From: Oscillospiraceae bacterium
Lineage (GTDB): Bacteria; Bacillota; Clostridia; Oscillospirales; Acutalibacteraceae
Length of the DNA stretch: 64,000 bases
NCBI GenBank assembly: GCA_003514385.1
Contig: DOQR01000004.1
Span: 49,239 to 113,238, forward strand
Direction: 5' to 3'
Within the stretch, counting starts at the first letter, position 1. Each line of letters starts with the position of its first letter. This document shows positions 9,139 through 17,431 of this stretch, one piece after another. The position numbers were made by a program, and so were the translations under genes. The notes beneath the pieces were generated by a model. It was not told the origin of the DNA and searched no databases. It saw only the letters and a program-made list of their open reading frames with translations.

Positions 9139-10061
9139 GAATAGTTTTTATGGGTACTCCGGATTTTTCCGTCCCGTGCCTTCAGGCACTTATAGATGAC
9201 GGGCATGACGTCTGCGCCGTGTTCACTCAGCCGGACAAGCCAAAAGGACGCCACGGCGTTCTGACTCCGCCGCCCGTCAAAGAGCTTGCGCTCAAATATG
9301 ATATCCCCGTATATCAGCCGAAAACGCTGAAAACGGACGAAGCAAAAGAGCTTTTCAAATCGCTCAATGCAGACCTTGCGATAGTCGTCGCTTACGGAAA
9401 GATACTTCCCGGCGAGTTTATCCATGCGCCGAAGTACGGCTGCATCAATATGCACGCCTCTCTGCTCCCGAAACTGCGCGGCGCAGCACCCATTCAATGG
9501 TCTATAATCACCGGAGAAAAGCGCACCGGAGTCACCTCCATGCAGATGGACGAGGGACTTGATACTGGAGATATGCTTATCTCAAAGAGCGTTGAAATAG
9601 GCGAAAACGAGACCGCCGAAGAACTCCATGACAGGCTGTCATCACTCGGCTCGGAAGTCATGCGTGAGACTATAGCCGAGCTTCAGGCGGGAAATCTCCA
9701 TCCTGTGAAGCAGGATAACGAAAAGAGCACATATGCTCCTATACTTACCAAGGAGCTTTCAAAAATAGATTGGAATGATACCGCACAGCATATACATGAT
9801 AAGATAAGAGGATTGTATTCATGGCCGGGTGCGTCGGGCGAACTCGACGGCAAGGTCATAAAGATACATTCGTCGCGTCTTGCGGGTGCGTGCAGCGGAA
9901 AGCCGGGAGAGATAATTGAAAGCGGCAAACGCCTTGTTGTTTCCTGCGGAGACGGCAACGCCGTTGAGATACTCGTTCTTCAGGCTCCCGGAAAACGGGC
10001 AATGCCGGTTCAGGATTTCCTGCGCGGCAATCCGATTGAAAAGGGCGCATTCTTTGAATGA
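9135..10061 (+). CDS. fmt: Methionyl-tRNA formyltransferase
   Basis: Formylates initiator Met-tRNA with 10-formyl-tetrahydrofolate. The N-terminal Rossmann-type domain starts MRIVFMGTPDFSVPCL. The folate and catalytic region contains INMHASLLPKLRGAAPIQW, in which the family's Asn-His pair is at N-x-H. A C-terminal tRNA-binding OB domain follows (residues about 205-308). The 308-residue length is normal. Start ATG overlaps the def stop. Confidence 0.96.
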   Translation: MRIVFMGTPDFSVPCLQALIDDGHDVCAVFTQPDKPKGRHGVLTPPPVKELALKYDIPVYQPKTLKTDEAKELFKSLNADLAIVVAYGKILPGEFIHAPKYGCINMHASLLPKLRGAAPIQWSIITGEKRTGVTSMQMDEGLDTGDMLISKSVEIGENETAEELHDRLSSLGSEVMRETIAELQAGNLHPVKQDNEKSTYAPILTKELSKIDWNDTAQHIHDKIRGLYSWPGASGELDGKVIKIHSSRLAGACSGKPGEIIESGKRLVVSCGDGNAVEILVLQAPGKRAMPVQDFLRGNPIEKGAFFE

Positions 10062-10080
10062 CCGTTAGGAGGTTCGGCTT

Positions 10081-10782
10081 ATGGGCTGGATGTATTACTA
10101 TGATTACTATTTTCTGATTCTTGTTGTCCCGGCGATGCTTATTGCGCTGTGGGCGCAGATAAAAGTAAAGACCACTTTCGCTTCGCAGTCAAAAAGACTC
10201 AGCTCGCGCGGCCTTACCGGCGCGCAGGCGGCGATGCAGGTACTCAAATATTACGGAATAAACGATGTGCGCATAGAGCGCGTAGCGGGCGACTTAACGG
10301 ATCACTATGACCCGAGGACGAATGTTATAAGACTTTCGGATAAAGTCTATAACAACACTTCTATAGCCGCCATAGGTGTTGCCTGCCACGAGGCAGGGCA
10401 CGCCGCGCAGCATGCAGAGGGCTATATGCCGATAAAAATCAGAAACGCGATTATCCCTGTCTGCAATATTGGTTCAACTATAGGTCTGCCGCTTGCAATA
10501 TTGGGATATATTCTCAGCTTTGAGCCGCTTATCACATTCGGTCTGTTGCTCTATGCACTTATCGCAGTGTTTCAGCTTGTCACTCTGCCGGTCGAGTTCA
10601 ACGCGAGCCGAAGAGCGCTGAAAGTTATTGAGGAAACCGCTGTCTTGGACGATGATGAGCGTGCGGGCGCAAGAAAAGTGCTTTCTGCGGCGGCGATGAC
10701 ATATGTTGCGTCGCTTCTCGTGGCGCTTGCAAATCTGCTGAGGTTTGTTATACGCTTCAGCGGCAGAAATCGAAGAAATTGA
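10081..10782 (+). CDS. YugP-type zinc metallopeptidase (membrane)
   Basis: A 233-residue membrane protein with an N-terminal membrane segment (about residues 8-25), a cytosolic part carrying the zinc-peptidase motif HEAGHAAQH (HExxH), and two further hydrophobic segments near residues 130-175 and a C-terminal one near 205-225. This fits the DUF/peptidase_ZnMc family of B. subtilis YugP, whose substrate is not known. GGAGG precedes the ATG. It sits between fmt and rsmB, a conserved clostridial arrangement. Confidence 0.88.
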   Translation: MGWMYYYDYYFLILVVPAMLIALWAQIKVKTTFASQSKRLSSRGLTGAQAAMQVLKYYGINDVRIERVAGDLTDHYDPRTNVIRLSDKVYNNTSIAAIGVACHEAGHAAQHAEGYMPIKIRNAIIPVCNIGSTIGLPLAILGYILSFEPLITFGLLLYALIAVFQLVTLPVEFNASRRALKVIEETAVLDDDERAGARKVLSAAAMTYVASLLVALANLLRFVIRFSGRNRRN

Positions 10783-10798
10783 ACGGAGTGTATCGTTA

Positions 10799-12121
10799 AT
10801 GAGTAAGAGCGCACGCCAGAGCGCGTTTGAAATACTTTATAAAGTTGAGCGCAGCGGGGCGTATTCGAATCTTGCTCTCGATGCACAGCTCTCGTCGAAA
10901 GACGGGGCCGACGGCGACTCGGCGCTGTTGACGGCGCTCGTATACGGCGTGCTCGAAAGGCTTATTACGCTTGACTATAACATCTCGCTTTATTTGCGTC
11001 AGCCGCTGAAAAAGCTCAAGCCGGAGGTGCTTATTGCACTGCGCATCGGCGCTTATCAGCTGCTGTTTATGGACAGGATTCCCGAGAGCGCGGCAGTCAA
11101 CGAGAGCGTGAAGCTCGTCAAAAACAACCGCGCGCAGTTTGCGGCGGGACTTGTAAATGCAGTGCTCAGAAAAGTGGCTTCAAACGGACTGCAGCTGCCC
11201 GATGAATCGGACAGGCTCAAATTCATGAGCGTCAAATATTCCGTTCCGGAGCAGACTGTCAAGCTTTTTGCGGATGCTTATTCCGACAAGACCGCCTGCG
11301 AGATATTTGAAGCAATGTCCGAGCGCGCGAAGATATTTGTTCGCGTGAATACTCAAAAATGCACAGCGGACGAGCTTATCGAGATATTAGCCCGGCAGGG
11401 TGTTGAGGGCAGGAAAACGGACGGCTTCCCGGACGCACTCGAATTGGTGAACGGCGGCGCAGTGGAGCATCTTGATGCATATAAAAAAGGACTTTTTCAT
11501 GTGCAGGATCTTTCGTCGCAGCTTTGCTGCATGGCGCTCGACCCGCAGCCGGGAGATACCGTATATGATATGTGCGCAGCACCGGGCGGTAAAAGCTTTA
11601 CACTTGCCGAACTGACGAATTGTAAAGGCAAAATACTTGCCATGGATGTTTATCCATCGAGACTCGCTCTTATCGAAAACGGAGCGGAAAGACTCGGGCT
11701 CGATAACATCGCGGTTATACCAAACGATGCCGCAAAAGTGAATCCAGCCTTGAAGAAAGCGGACAGGGTCTTGTGCGACGCACCTTGTTCGGGGCTCGGG
11801 ATACTCCGCCGCAAGCCCGAGATACGCTATAAAACCCTTGAAGATATTGACAAATTACCTGTTTTGCAGTATGATATCCTGTGTTCATCCTCTGAATATG
11901 TCAAGGTTGGCGGTCGGTTAGTCTATTCTACCTGCTCGCTGAATCCGGCAGAGAATTCTGAGATTTGCAACAAGTTTCTCAGTGAACATAAAGATTTCAA
12001 GGCTATACGGATATTCCCGGATATTAAGAGGGCAGACGGCAATGGAAATTACCTGACCCTGATGCCTCAGATACATGGGACGGACGGCTTCTTTATAGCC
12101 GTGTTTACCAGAACGGAGTGA
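10799..12121 (+). CDS. rsmB: 16S rRNA (cytosine-967-C5)-methyltransferase
   Basis: An N-terminal NusB-like RNA-binding domain (residues about 1-135, including SAAVNESVKLVKNNRA) precedes an SAM-dependent Rossmann domain with the AdoMet motif VYDMCAAPGGKSF. The catalytic cysteines are in DAPCSGLG (motif IV) and YSTCSLNPAEN (motif VI). The start at ATG 10799 removes an unconserved 18-residue upstream extension and sits behind GGAG. The protein has 440 residues, the normal size. Confidence 0.94.
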   Translation: MSKSARQSAFEILYKVERSGAYSNLALDAQLSSKDGADGDSALLTALVYGVLERLITLDYNISLYLRQPLKKLKPEVLIALRIGAYQLLFMDRIPESAAVNESVKLVKNNRAQFAAGLVNAVLRKVASNGLQLPDESDRLKFMSVKYSVPEQTVKLFADAYSDKTACEIFEAMSERAKIFVRVNTQKCTADELIEILARQGVEGRKTDGFPDALELVNGGAVEHLDAYKKGLFHVQDLSSQLCCMALDPQPGDTVYDMCAAPGGKSFTLAELTNCKGKILAMDVYPSRLALIENGAERLGLDNIAVIPNDAAKVNPALKKADRVLCDAPCSGLGILRRKPEIRYKTLEDIDKLPVLQYDILCSSSEYVKVGGRLVYSTCSLNPAENSEICNKFLSEHKDFKAIRIFPDIKRADGNGNYLTLMPQIHGTDGFFIAVFTRTE

Positions 12122-12125
12122 GCTT

Positions 12126-13163
12126 TTGAATACGATTGATGTAAAGTCAATGAACTTTACCGAGCTTTCTGCGGCTCTTTCCGAGATGGGACTTCCGTCA
12201 TACAGAGCGAAGCAGATCTATTCGTGGATCCATCAGAAATGCGCTCTCGATTACGATGAGATGACCAATCTTTCGCTGTCTCTGCGCGAGAAGCTGAAAG
12301 AAGAATTGCCGCTTAAAAAGTGCACTATCGAGCGCAAGCAGGTATCCGCAGAGGACGGAACGGTTAAATACCTTTTCGGTTTCGGCGGCAATGAATATGC
12401 CGAAAGCGTTTTGATGAAATATAAGTACGGATATACTATCTGTGTCTCGACTCAGATAGGCTGCAAAATGGGCTGCTCGTTCTGCGCGTCCACTTTGGGT
12501 GGTTATGTCAGAAGTCTGCTTCCGTCGGAAATCCTCGGTCAGATATATACCGCTCAGCGCGACGAGAATATCCGAATCTCCCATATTGTCCTCATGGGCA
12601 TGGGTGAACCGCTTGATAATTTTGATAATGTTATGCGTTTTCTTGAGCTTGTGACCTGTGAAGACGGGCTCAATATAAGCATGCGAAACATATCGCTTTC
12701 CACCTGCGGAATAGTTCCCGGGATATACAAACTGCTTGAAAAAAAGCTTCAGCTCACGCTTTCGATATCGCTTCACGCGCCGTATAACGAGCTCAGATCA
12801 AAGATAATGCCGATTAACCGTCGGTATTCACTCGACGAGCTGATGCCGGCGTGCCGTGAATATGCAAAGGTAACTTCGAGAAGAATATCGTTTGAATATG
12901 CGATGCTCGGCGGAGTCAACGACAGCGACGAGTGCGCTCAGAAGCTTGCGGCGCTCTTGAAAGGTATGCTGTGCCATGTCAATCTCATACCTGTCAACGA
13001 GGTTGCCGAGAGTCCTTATAAACCGTCAACGCCGGAGCGCATTGAACAATTTATAAGCATACTCGAAAAGAAATCGATAAATGTTACGGTAAGGCGGAAG
13101 CTCGGCTCGGACATAGATGCTTCGTGCGGTCAGCTTCGGCTTCGTAAAATAAAAGAGCAGTAA
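12126..13163 (+). CDS. rlmN: 23S rRNA / tRNA adenine C2-methyltransferase
   Basis: A radical SAM enzyme that methylates A2503 of 23S rRNA and A37 of some tRNAs. The cluster-binding CxxxCxxC is in GCKMGCSFCAS near residues 115-125, and the family GxGEP box is MGMGEPLDNFDN. The second methyl-carrier Cys is in LGSDIDASCGQLR near the C-terminus. The start is TTG 12126 with GGAG overlapping the rsmB stop, 7 bases upstream. 345 residues, full length. Confidence 0.95.
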   Translation: MNTIDVKSMNFTELSAALSEMGLPSYRAKQIYSWIHQKCALDYDEMTNLSLSLREKLKEELPLKKCTIERKQVSAEDGTVKYLFGFGGNEYAESVLMKYKYGYTICVSTQIGCKMGCSFCASTLGGYVRSLLPSEILGQIYTAQRDENIRISHIVLMGMGEPLDNFDNVMRFLELVTCEDGLNISMRNISLSTCGIVPGIYKLLEKKLQLTLSISLHAPYNELRSKIMPINRRYSLDELMPACREYAKVTSRRISFEYAMLGGVNDSDECAQKLAALLKGMLCHVNLIPVNEVAESPYKPSTPERIEQFISILEKKSINVTVRRKLGSDIDASCGQLRLRKIKEQ

Positions 13164-13200
13164 GCTCAATTCGGAATTTTCTCAATTTCCGGGGGAAGAT

Positions 13201-13929
13201 ATGAAAATTGTTGCAAAGACAGACCAGGGAAAAGTCAGAAAAGACAATCAGGATTCGTTCGCTGCGGGAGAGCTTCCCGGCGGCGTAGTTTGGGCTGTTG
13301 TCTGCGACGGTATGGGCGGCGCGGCAGGCGGAAGCGTTGCCAGCCAGACTGCCGTTAAGATGATAAGCGAAAAAATCGCCTCCGGCTACCAGCACGGAAT
13401 GAGCGACAGATCAATAAAAAATCTGCTGACTTCGGTCGTCGAGAATGCCAATTCTTCTATTTATGAGATGTCATGCTCGGTCGAGAGCCTCAACGGCATG
13501 GGTACGACGGTAGTCGCCGCCATGATAAGAGACAAAGAGCTTTATCTCGTTCATGCCGGAGACAGCAGGGCTTACCGCATTTCGCAGGAGGGTATAACCC
13601 AGCTCACAAGAGATCATTCGGTTGTTCAGGATATGGTTGAACACGGTGAGTTGACCCAGGAGCAGGCGAAAGATCACCCGCGAAAGAATATAATCACAAG
13701 GGCACTCGGCGTGAGCGCGGACATAGAGACGGATTATTATCAGGATACTCTTGATGAGGGAGACGTTATTATCATTTGCACTGACGGTCTGACTAATTAT
13801 GTTGAGACCGATGATATATATAATGCCACCAGAGACAATCATTATTACGAGTTTGCAGACAGGCTGATAAACCTTGCCAACGAGAACGGCGGCGGGGACA
13901 ATATCACTGTTGTTGCAATGGCGTTTTAG
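13201..13929 (+). CDS. prpC: PP2C-type protein Ser/Thr phosphatase
   Basis: Dephosphorylates substrates of the PASTA kinase encoded next door. Metal-binding PP2C motifs are present: the N-terminal KTDQGKVRKDNQD, VCDGMGGAAGG, VHAGDSRAYR, and near the C-terminus GGGDNITVV with the metal Asp. The 242-residue length is typical of the soluble bacterial Stp/PrpC. It lies 32 bases before prkC, the universal Firmicutes pair, following a GGGGAAG site. Confidence 0.95.
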   Translation: MKIVAKTDQGKVRKDNQDSFAAGELPGGVVWAVVCDGMGGAAGGSVASQTAVKMISEKIASGYQHGMSDRSIKNLLTSVVENANSSIYEMSCSVESLNGMGTTVVAAMIRDKELYLVHAGDSRAYRISQEGITQLTRDHSVVQDMVEHGELTQEQAKDHPRKNIITRALGVSADIETDYYQDTLDEGDVIIICTDGLTNYVETDDIYNATRDNHYYEFADRLINLANENGGGDNITVVAMAF

Positions 13930-13961
13930 GTTTCTGTATCCCAACAGGAGTGTGAGATTTA

Positions 13962-16139
13962 ATGGATAATTATGTCGGAAAAAGACTTGACGGAAGGTAT
14001 GAACTTCAGGAAGTCATTGGCGTTGGCGGAATGGCAGTTGTCTATAAGGCCTACGACAATATCGACGACAGGACGGTTGCAGTCAAAATTCTAAAGGATG
14101 AGTTCCTTGCAAGCGAGGAGTTTCGCCGCAGATTCAAGAATGAGTCCAAGGCGATAGCCGTGCTCTCTCATCCGAACATAGTCAAGGTTTATGATGTCAG
14201 CTACGGCGACAAGCTCCAGTATATAGTTATGGAGTACGTTGAGGGCATCACGCTCAAGGAGTATATTGAGCAGCAGGGCGTTATATCGTGGAAGGAGACC
14301 GTGCATTTTACAACGCAGATTCTCCGCGCGCTTCAGCACGCCCATGACAAGGGCATTGTTCACCGCGATATCAAGCCGCAGAACATAATGCTTCTTGAAA
14401 ACGGTACTATCAAAGTCACTGATTTCGGCATCGCGAGATTCAGCAGAAGCGAAACGAGAACAATGACCGATACCGCGATCGGCTCGGTTCATTATATCAG
14501 CCCCGAGCAGGCTCGAGGAGATATAACCGACGACAAGTCGGATATCTATTCCGTCGGTGTCGTTATGTACGAGATGCTCACGGGTCAGCTGCCTTTCCAG
14601 TCGGATAATTCCGTCTCGGTCGCCATTATGCAGCTCCAGACAGACCCGGTAAAGCCGCGTGAGATAAACAGCTCCATCCCCGAGGGACTCGAGCAGATAA
14701 CCATGCGCGCTATGCAGAAGAATCCGAAGGACAGATATCAGTCCGCCGCTGAGATGATTTTTGATCTTGAGGAGTTCAAGCGCAACCCCTCGATAAAATT
14801 TGATTACAGCTATTTTGTCGATAACGAGCCGACAAAGTTCGTTGATAAGACCGCGCCGGTTACTGTGCCTATGGCTACCGCCAGCGACACGCGCGTTATA
14901 GACAACCCGCAGCCGGCACCGGAAGAGACCGGCAAGACCGCGGAGAAAAATAAGATGATCCCGATCCTTTCCGGAATCGTTATCGGATTTGTTGCCGTTC
15001 TTGCGATAGTTCTTATTTGCCTGTATTCGTTCACGGATGTTTTCAACAGAAAGCTTACTGTGCCGAAGCTCATAAATAAGAACTATGCCGAGGAGATTCT
15101 CGGTAACGATGACTATAAGAACTTTGTTATCAAAGTCAACGAAGTCCAGAACAGCTTCTATGAGCCCGGTCAGGTCTATGCACAGGATCCTGCGGCGGGC
15201 ACAAAGGTTGATAAGTCCAACAATGTTATCACCGTTACCGTCGCGGTCAGCGAAGAAAAAGCATCTGTCCCGAATGTTCTCAAGTATCAGCTCAACGACG
15301 CTATAACAAAGCTCAAGAACGCGGGCTTTGAGGTCTATTCCGTTCCTCAGCAGAGCACGGAAAAGGCGGGCACTGTTCTTAGCACCTCGCCGGAATACGG
15401 AAGACAGGTGTCAAAGGGCTCGACAATAACGATTTATTATGCGAGCGAGCAGGAGCTTATCGAAGTTCCCAAGCTTATAGATGAAAATGTCGAGAACGCA
15501 AAGGCTATACTCGAGTCTCTCAACCTTGTTCTTGATGAGACAATAGATGAGAAGAACAGCGATAAGCCCAAGGGCACTATTATCGAGCAGAGCTATGCCG
15601 AGGGCGAGAAAGTGCCTGAGGGAACGAAGATAAGAGTTACCGTCAGCACAGGTGTTGCGGCTTCTTCCGAGGCGAATATAACCATAACGCTTCCCAAATA
15701 TTCGAGCGGCACTTCTAAGTCCATAAAGGCAGCGAATAACAACAATGTATTTATGGATCAGAGTGTTATTCTCGACGGAAGCGAATATACCATAACCGTA
15801 AACGGCTCCGGCAGCAGCAACCACATCAAGGTCTATATTGACTCCGAGCTGTATTATGAGTGCAATGTTGACTTCACAAAGAGCCCTGCGGAGATATCGA
15901 ATGTCAAGCGACATGATGTTTCCGAAAGTTCGACAATTCCCAATGTTGTCGGCAGCAACGAAGCTTCGGCTATAAGCATTCTCAAGAGCCACGGCTTTAC
16001 CTCCGTTGAAGTCAATTATATAAGCGTTGTTGATTCTTCGAAGAACGGAAAGGTTATTTCTCAGACCCCGAAGAACAGCTCCAAAGCATATCCTTTGAGC
16101 ACAACAGTAACTATAACCGTCGGCAAGTTTGTCGGCTAA
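13962..16139 (+). CDS. prkC: PASTA-domain Ser/Thr protein kinase
   Basis: A membrane kinase that senses peptidoglycan fragments. The cytosolic kinase domain (residues about 10-275) has the glycine loop GVGGMAVVYKAY, the catalytic Lys in AVKIL, HRDIKPQNIML and DFGIARF. One membrane segment follows at about residues 328-350. The extracellular part has three consecutive PASTA repeats (each beginning VPK/VPN and ending in a VTV-like strand), then a beta-rich insert of about 90 residues (from SSEANITITLP to KSPAEISNV), then a fourth PASTA repeat that ends the protein at TITVGKFVG. The insert before the last PASTA is unusual compared with B. subtilis PrkC, which has three tandem repeats and then an Ig-like end. 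Confidence 0.95.
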   Translation: MDNYVGKRLDGRYELQEVIGVGGMAVVYKAYDNIDDRTVAVKILKDEFLASEEFRRRFKNESKAIAVLSHPNIVKVYDVSYGDKLQYIVMEYVEGITLKEYIEQQGVISWKETVHFTTQILRALQHAHDKGIVHRDIKPQNIMLLENGTIKVTDFGIARFSRSETRTMTDTAIGSVHYISPEQARGDITDDKSDIYSVGVVMYEMLTGQLPFQSDNSVSVAIMQLQTDPVKPREINSSIPEGLEQITMRAMQKNPKDRYQSAAEMIFDLEEFKRNPSIKFDYSYFVDNEPTKFVDKTAPVTVPMATASDTRVIDNPQPAPEETGKTAEKNKMIPILSGIVIGFVAVLAIVLICLYSFTDVFNRKLTVPKLINKNYAEEILGNDDYKNFVIKVNEVQNSFYEPGQVYAQDPAAGTKVDKSNNVITVTVAVSEEKASVPNVLKYQLNDAITKLKNAGFEVYSVPQQSTEKAGTVLSTSPEYGRQVSKGSTITIYYASEQELIEVPKLIDENVENAKAILESLNLVLDETIDEKNSDKPKGTIIEQSYAEGEKVPEGTKIRVTVSTGVAASSEANITITLPKYSSGTSKSIKAANNNNVFMDQSVILDGSEYTITVNGSGSSNHIKVYIDSELYYECNVDFTKSPAEISNVKRHDVSESSTIPNVVGSNEASAISILKSHGFTSVEVNYISVVDSSKNGKVISQTPKNSSKAYPLSTTVTITVGKFVG

Positions 16140-16149
16140 GGTCTTTGTT

Positions 16150-17040
16150 ATGGCAGATGTCAAAAAAGGAATAATATTAAAAGGAATCGGTGGTCTCTAC
16201 TTTGTGGAGACCGCCGATGCGGTATTTGAGTGCAAAGCCCGCGGAATCTTCCGCAAAAGCGGACAGAAGCCGCTCGTCGGCGATGAAGTTGATATACTAA
16301 TTGGCGAGGACGGGGCAAACAACACTATCGAAAAGATATATCCGCGCCGCAGCGAGCTGATGCGCCCGCCGGTTGCGAACCTTGATAGGCTGTTTATTCT
16401 TTCGTCCGTGCGCGACCCTAATCCAAGCACGCTGATAATTGACAAAATGACTGCGATAGCTTGCTGGAAGAATATAGAGCCTGTTATAGTAATCACAAAA
16501 GACGATCTCGGGGATACTTCCGAGCTTCGCGGCATATATGAAAAAGCGGGAATACCGTTCTTTTCTGTGTCGAGCCGCGACGGCAGGGGAGCCTACGAAG
16601 TAAAAGCCATGCTCAGCGGTCATATAAGTGCTTTTGCGGGCAATACCGGTGTCGGGAAGTCGTCGCTTCTTAATCTCATCGCTCCCGGACTTTCGCTGAA
16701 AACGGGCGAAATAAGTGACAAGCTCGGCAGAGGCAGACACACGACAAGAGCTGTTGAACTCTATAAGCTTTGCGGCGGATATGTTGCGGATACGCCCGGA
16801 TTTTCTTCCCTGACCGGAGAGAACAGCGAGATGATACCTGTTGACGAACTTCCGTTTTGCTTCCCCGAGTTTGAAAAATATCTCGGGAAATGCAGATTCA
16901 CTTCATGCAGGCACATTAATGACAAGGGCTGCGAAATAGTTGCTGCCGTTGAATCGGGCGAGATCAGTGAATCGCGCCACAACAGCTATATTGCGCTCTA
17001 CAACGAAGCAAAAGATATAAAAGAATGGGAAAAGAAATAA
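16150..17040 (+). CDS. rsgA: Ribosome small-subunit GTPase
   Basis: A circularly permuted GTPase that helps late 30S maturation. An OB-fold N-terminus precedes the permuted motifs, in the order G4 (VITKDD), G1 P-loop (GNTGVGKSSLLNL) and G3 (VADTPGFSS). The C-terminal zinc knuckle is CRFTSCRHINDKGCE. I choose ATG 16150 behind the TAAGG at 16136-16140; the frame can be extended to TTG 16129 inside prkC but gains nothing conserved. It follows prkC as in B. subtilis (prpC-prkC-rsgA). The usual next genes rpe and thiN are not here; the spoVM region follows directly. Confidence 0.94.
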   Translation: MADVKKGIILKGIGGLYFVETADAVFECKARGIFRKSGQKPLVGDEVDILIGEDGANNTIEKIYPRRSELMRPPVANLDRLFILSSVRDPNPSTLIIDKMTAIACWKNIEPVIVITKDDLGDTSELRGIYEKAGIPFFSVSSRDGRGAYEVKAMLSGHISAFAGNTGVGKSSLLNLIAPGLSLKTGEISDKLGRGRHTTRAVELYKLCGGYVADTPGFSSLTGENSEMIPVDELPFCFPEFEKYLGKCRFTSCRHINDKGCEIVAAVESGEISESRHNSYIALYNEAKDIKEWEKK

Positions 17041-17113
17041 AGTAACGCAAACGCCGCGCTTTGTATATAATGGACTGAAGGCGAGACTGTTATATGTAAG
17101 GGCGGTGGCGAGC

Positions 17114-17275
17114 GTGAGAAGATGCGGATGCGGCAGAAACGGGTCTGTGTGTATCATAATAATTTCATTTGCGGCCGGGATAATCGCCGCAAAATTCTTC
17201 CCGTATTCGCTGTTCATTATTCTTATGCTCATCCTGCTTTTGCTTATCTGCACCGCCTCACGAAGCTTTTGGTGA
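17114..17275 (+). CDS. Small hydrophobic membrane protein upstream of spoVM (hypothetical)
   Basis: A 53-codon frame from GTG 17114 to the TGA at 17273-17275. The N-terminus is Cys/Gly/Arg-rich (VRRCGCGRNGSV), then one or two hydrophobic stretches follow (IIISFAAGIIAAKFF and IILMLILLLLICTA). An AAGGGCGG sequence at about 17098-17105 could serve as ribosome site; GTG 17105 is an alternative start. It lies between rsgA and spoVM. I infer a small one- or two-pass membrane protein, possibly spore-related from its neighbours. No family is recognised, and chance openness cannot be excluded. Confidence 0.5.
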   Translation: MRRCGCGRNGSVCIIIISFAAGIIAAKFFPYSLFIILMLILLLLICTASRSFW

Positions 17276-17292
17276 CGGAGGGTGAGAATGAG

Positions 17293-17382
17293 ATGAAAGT
17301 GGTAGTAGTCAGAAGCCCTAAGCTTTTTTCCGGAATACTCAGACTCATTTTCGGAATAAAACGGCAGGAACAAACAACATAA
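17293..17382 (+). CDS. spoVM: SpoVM-like 29-residue spore coat anchor peptide
   Basis: SpoVM is a tiny amphipathic helix that recognises the curved outer forespore membrane and anchors SpoIVA, starting coat assembly. This frame encodes 29 residues, starting MKVVVVRSPKLFSGILRLIF. It follows the B. subtilis SpoVM pattern: an N-terminal M-K-hydrophobic stretch, the central P-K-hydrophobic-x-G-I-hydrophobic-R, and a basic C-terminus. GGAGGGTGAG lies 6-10 bases upstream. The position close after prkC-rsgA is also as in Bacillus, where spoVM follows prkC-rsgA-rpe-thiN. The longer frame reading from 17122 contains this peptide but no other recognisable sequence. Confidence 0.85.
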   Translation: MKVVVVRSPKLFSGILRLIFGIKRQEQTT

Positions 17383-17419
17383 AAAACGCCGGACGGCTGT
17401 GTACGCTGTCCGGCGTTTT
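17383..17419 (+). terminator. Bidirectional rho-independent terminator after spoVM
   Basis: A perfect inverted repeat with arms AAAACGCCGGAC (17383-17394) and GTCCGGCGTTTT (17408-17419), followed by TTTT in both directions. It sits between convergent genes, so it probably ends both the spoVM transcript and the metallophosphoesterase transcript from the other strand. Confidence 0.88.
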
Positions 17420-17431
17420 GTTGTATATTTT

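Noticed and set aside
17122..17292. Longer 86-codon version of spoVM
   Set aside because: The upstream 57 codons have no similarity to anything expected, overlap the hydrophobic ORF in another frame, and the good ribosome site is directly before the internal ATG at 17293.
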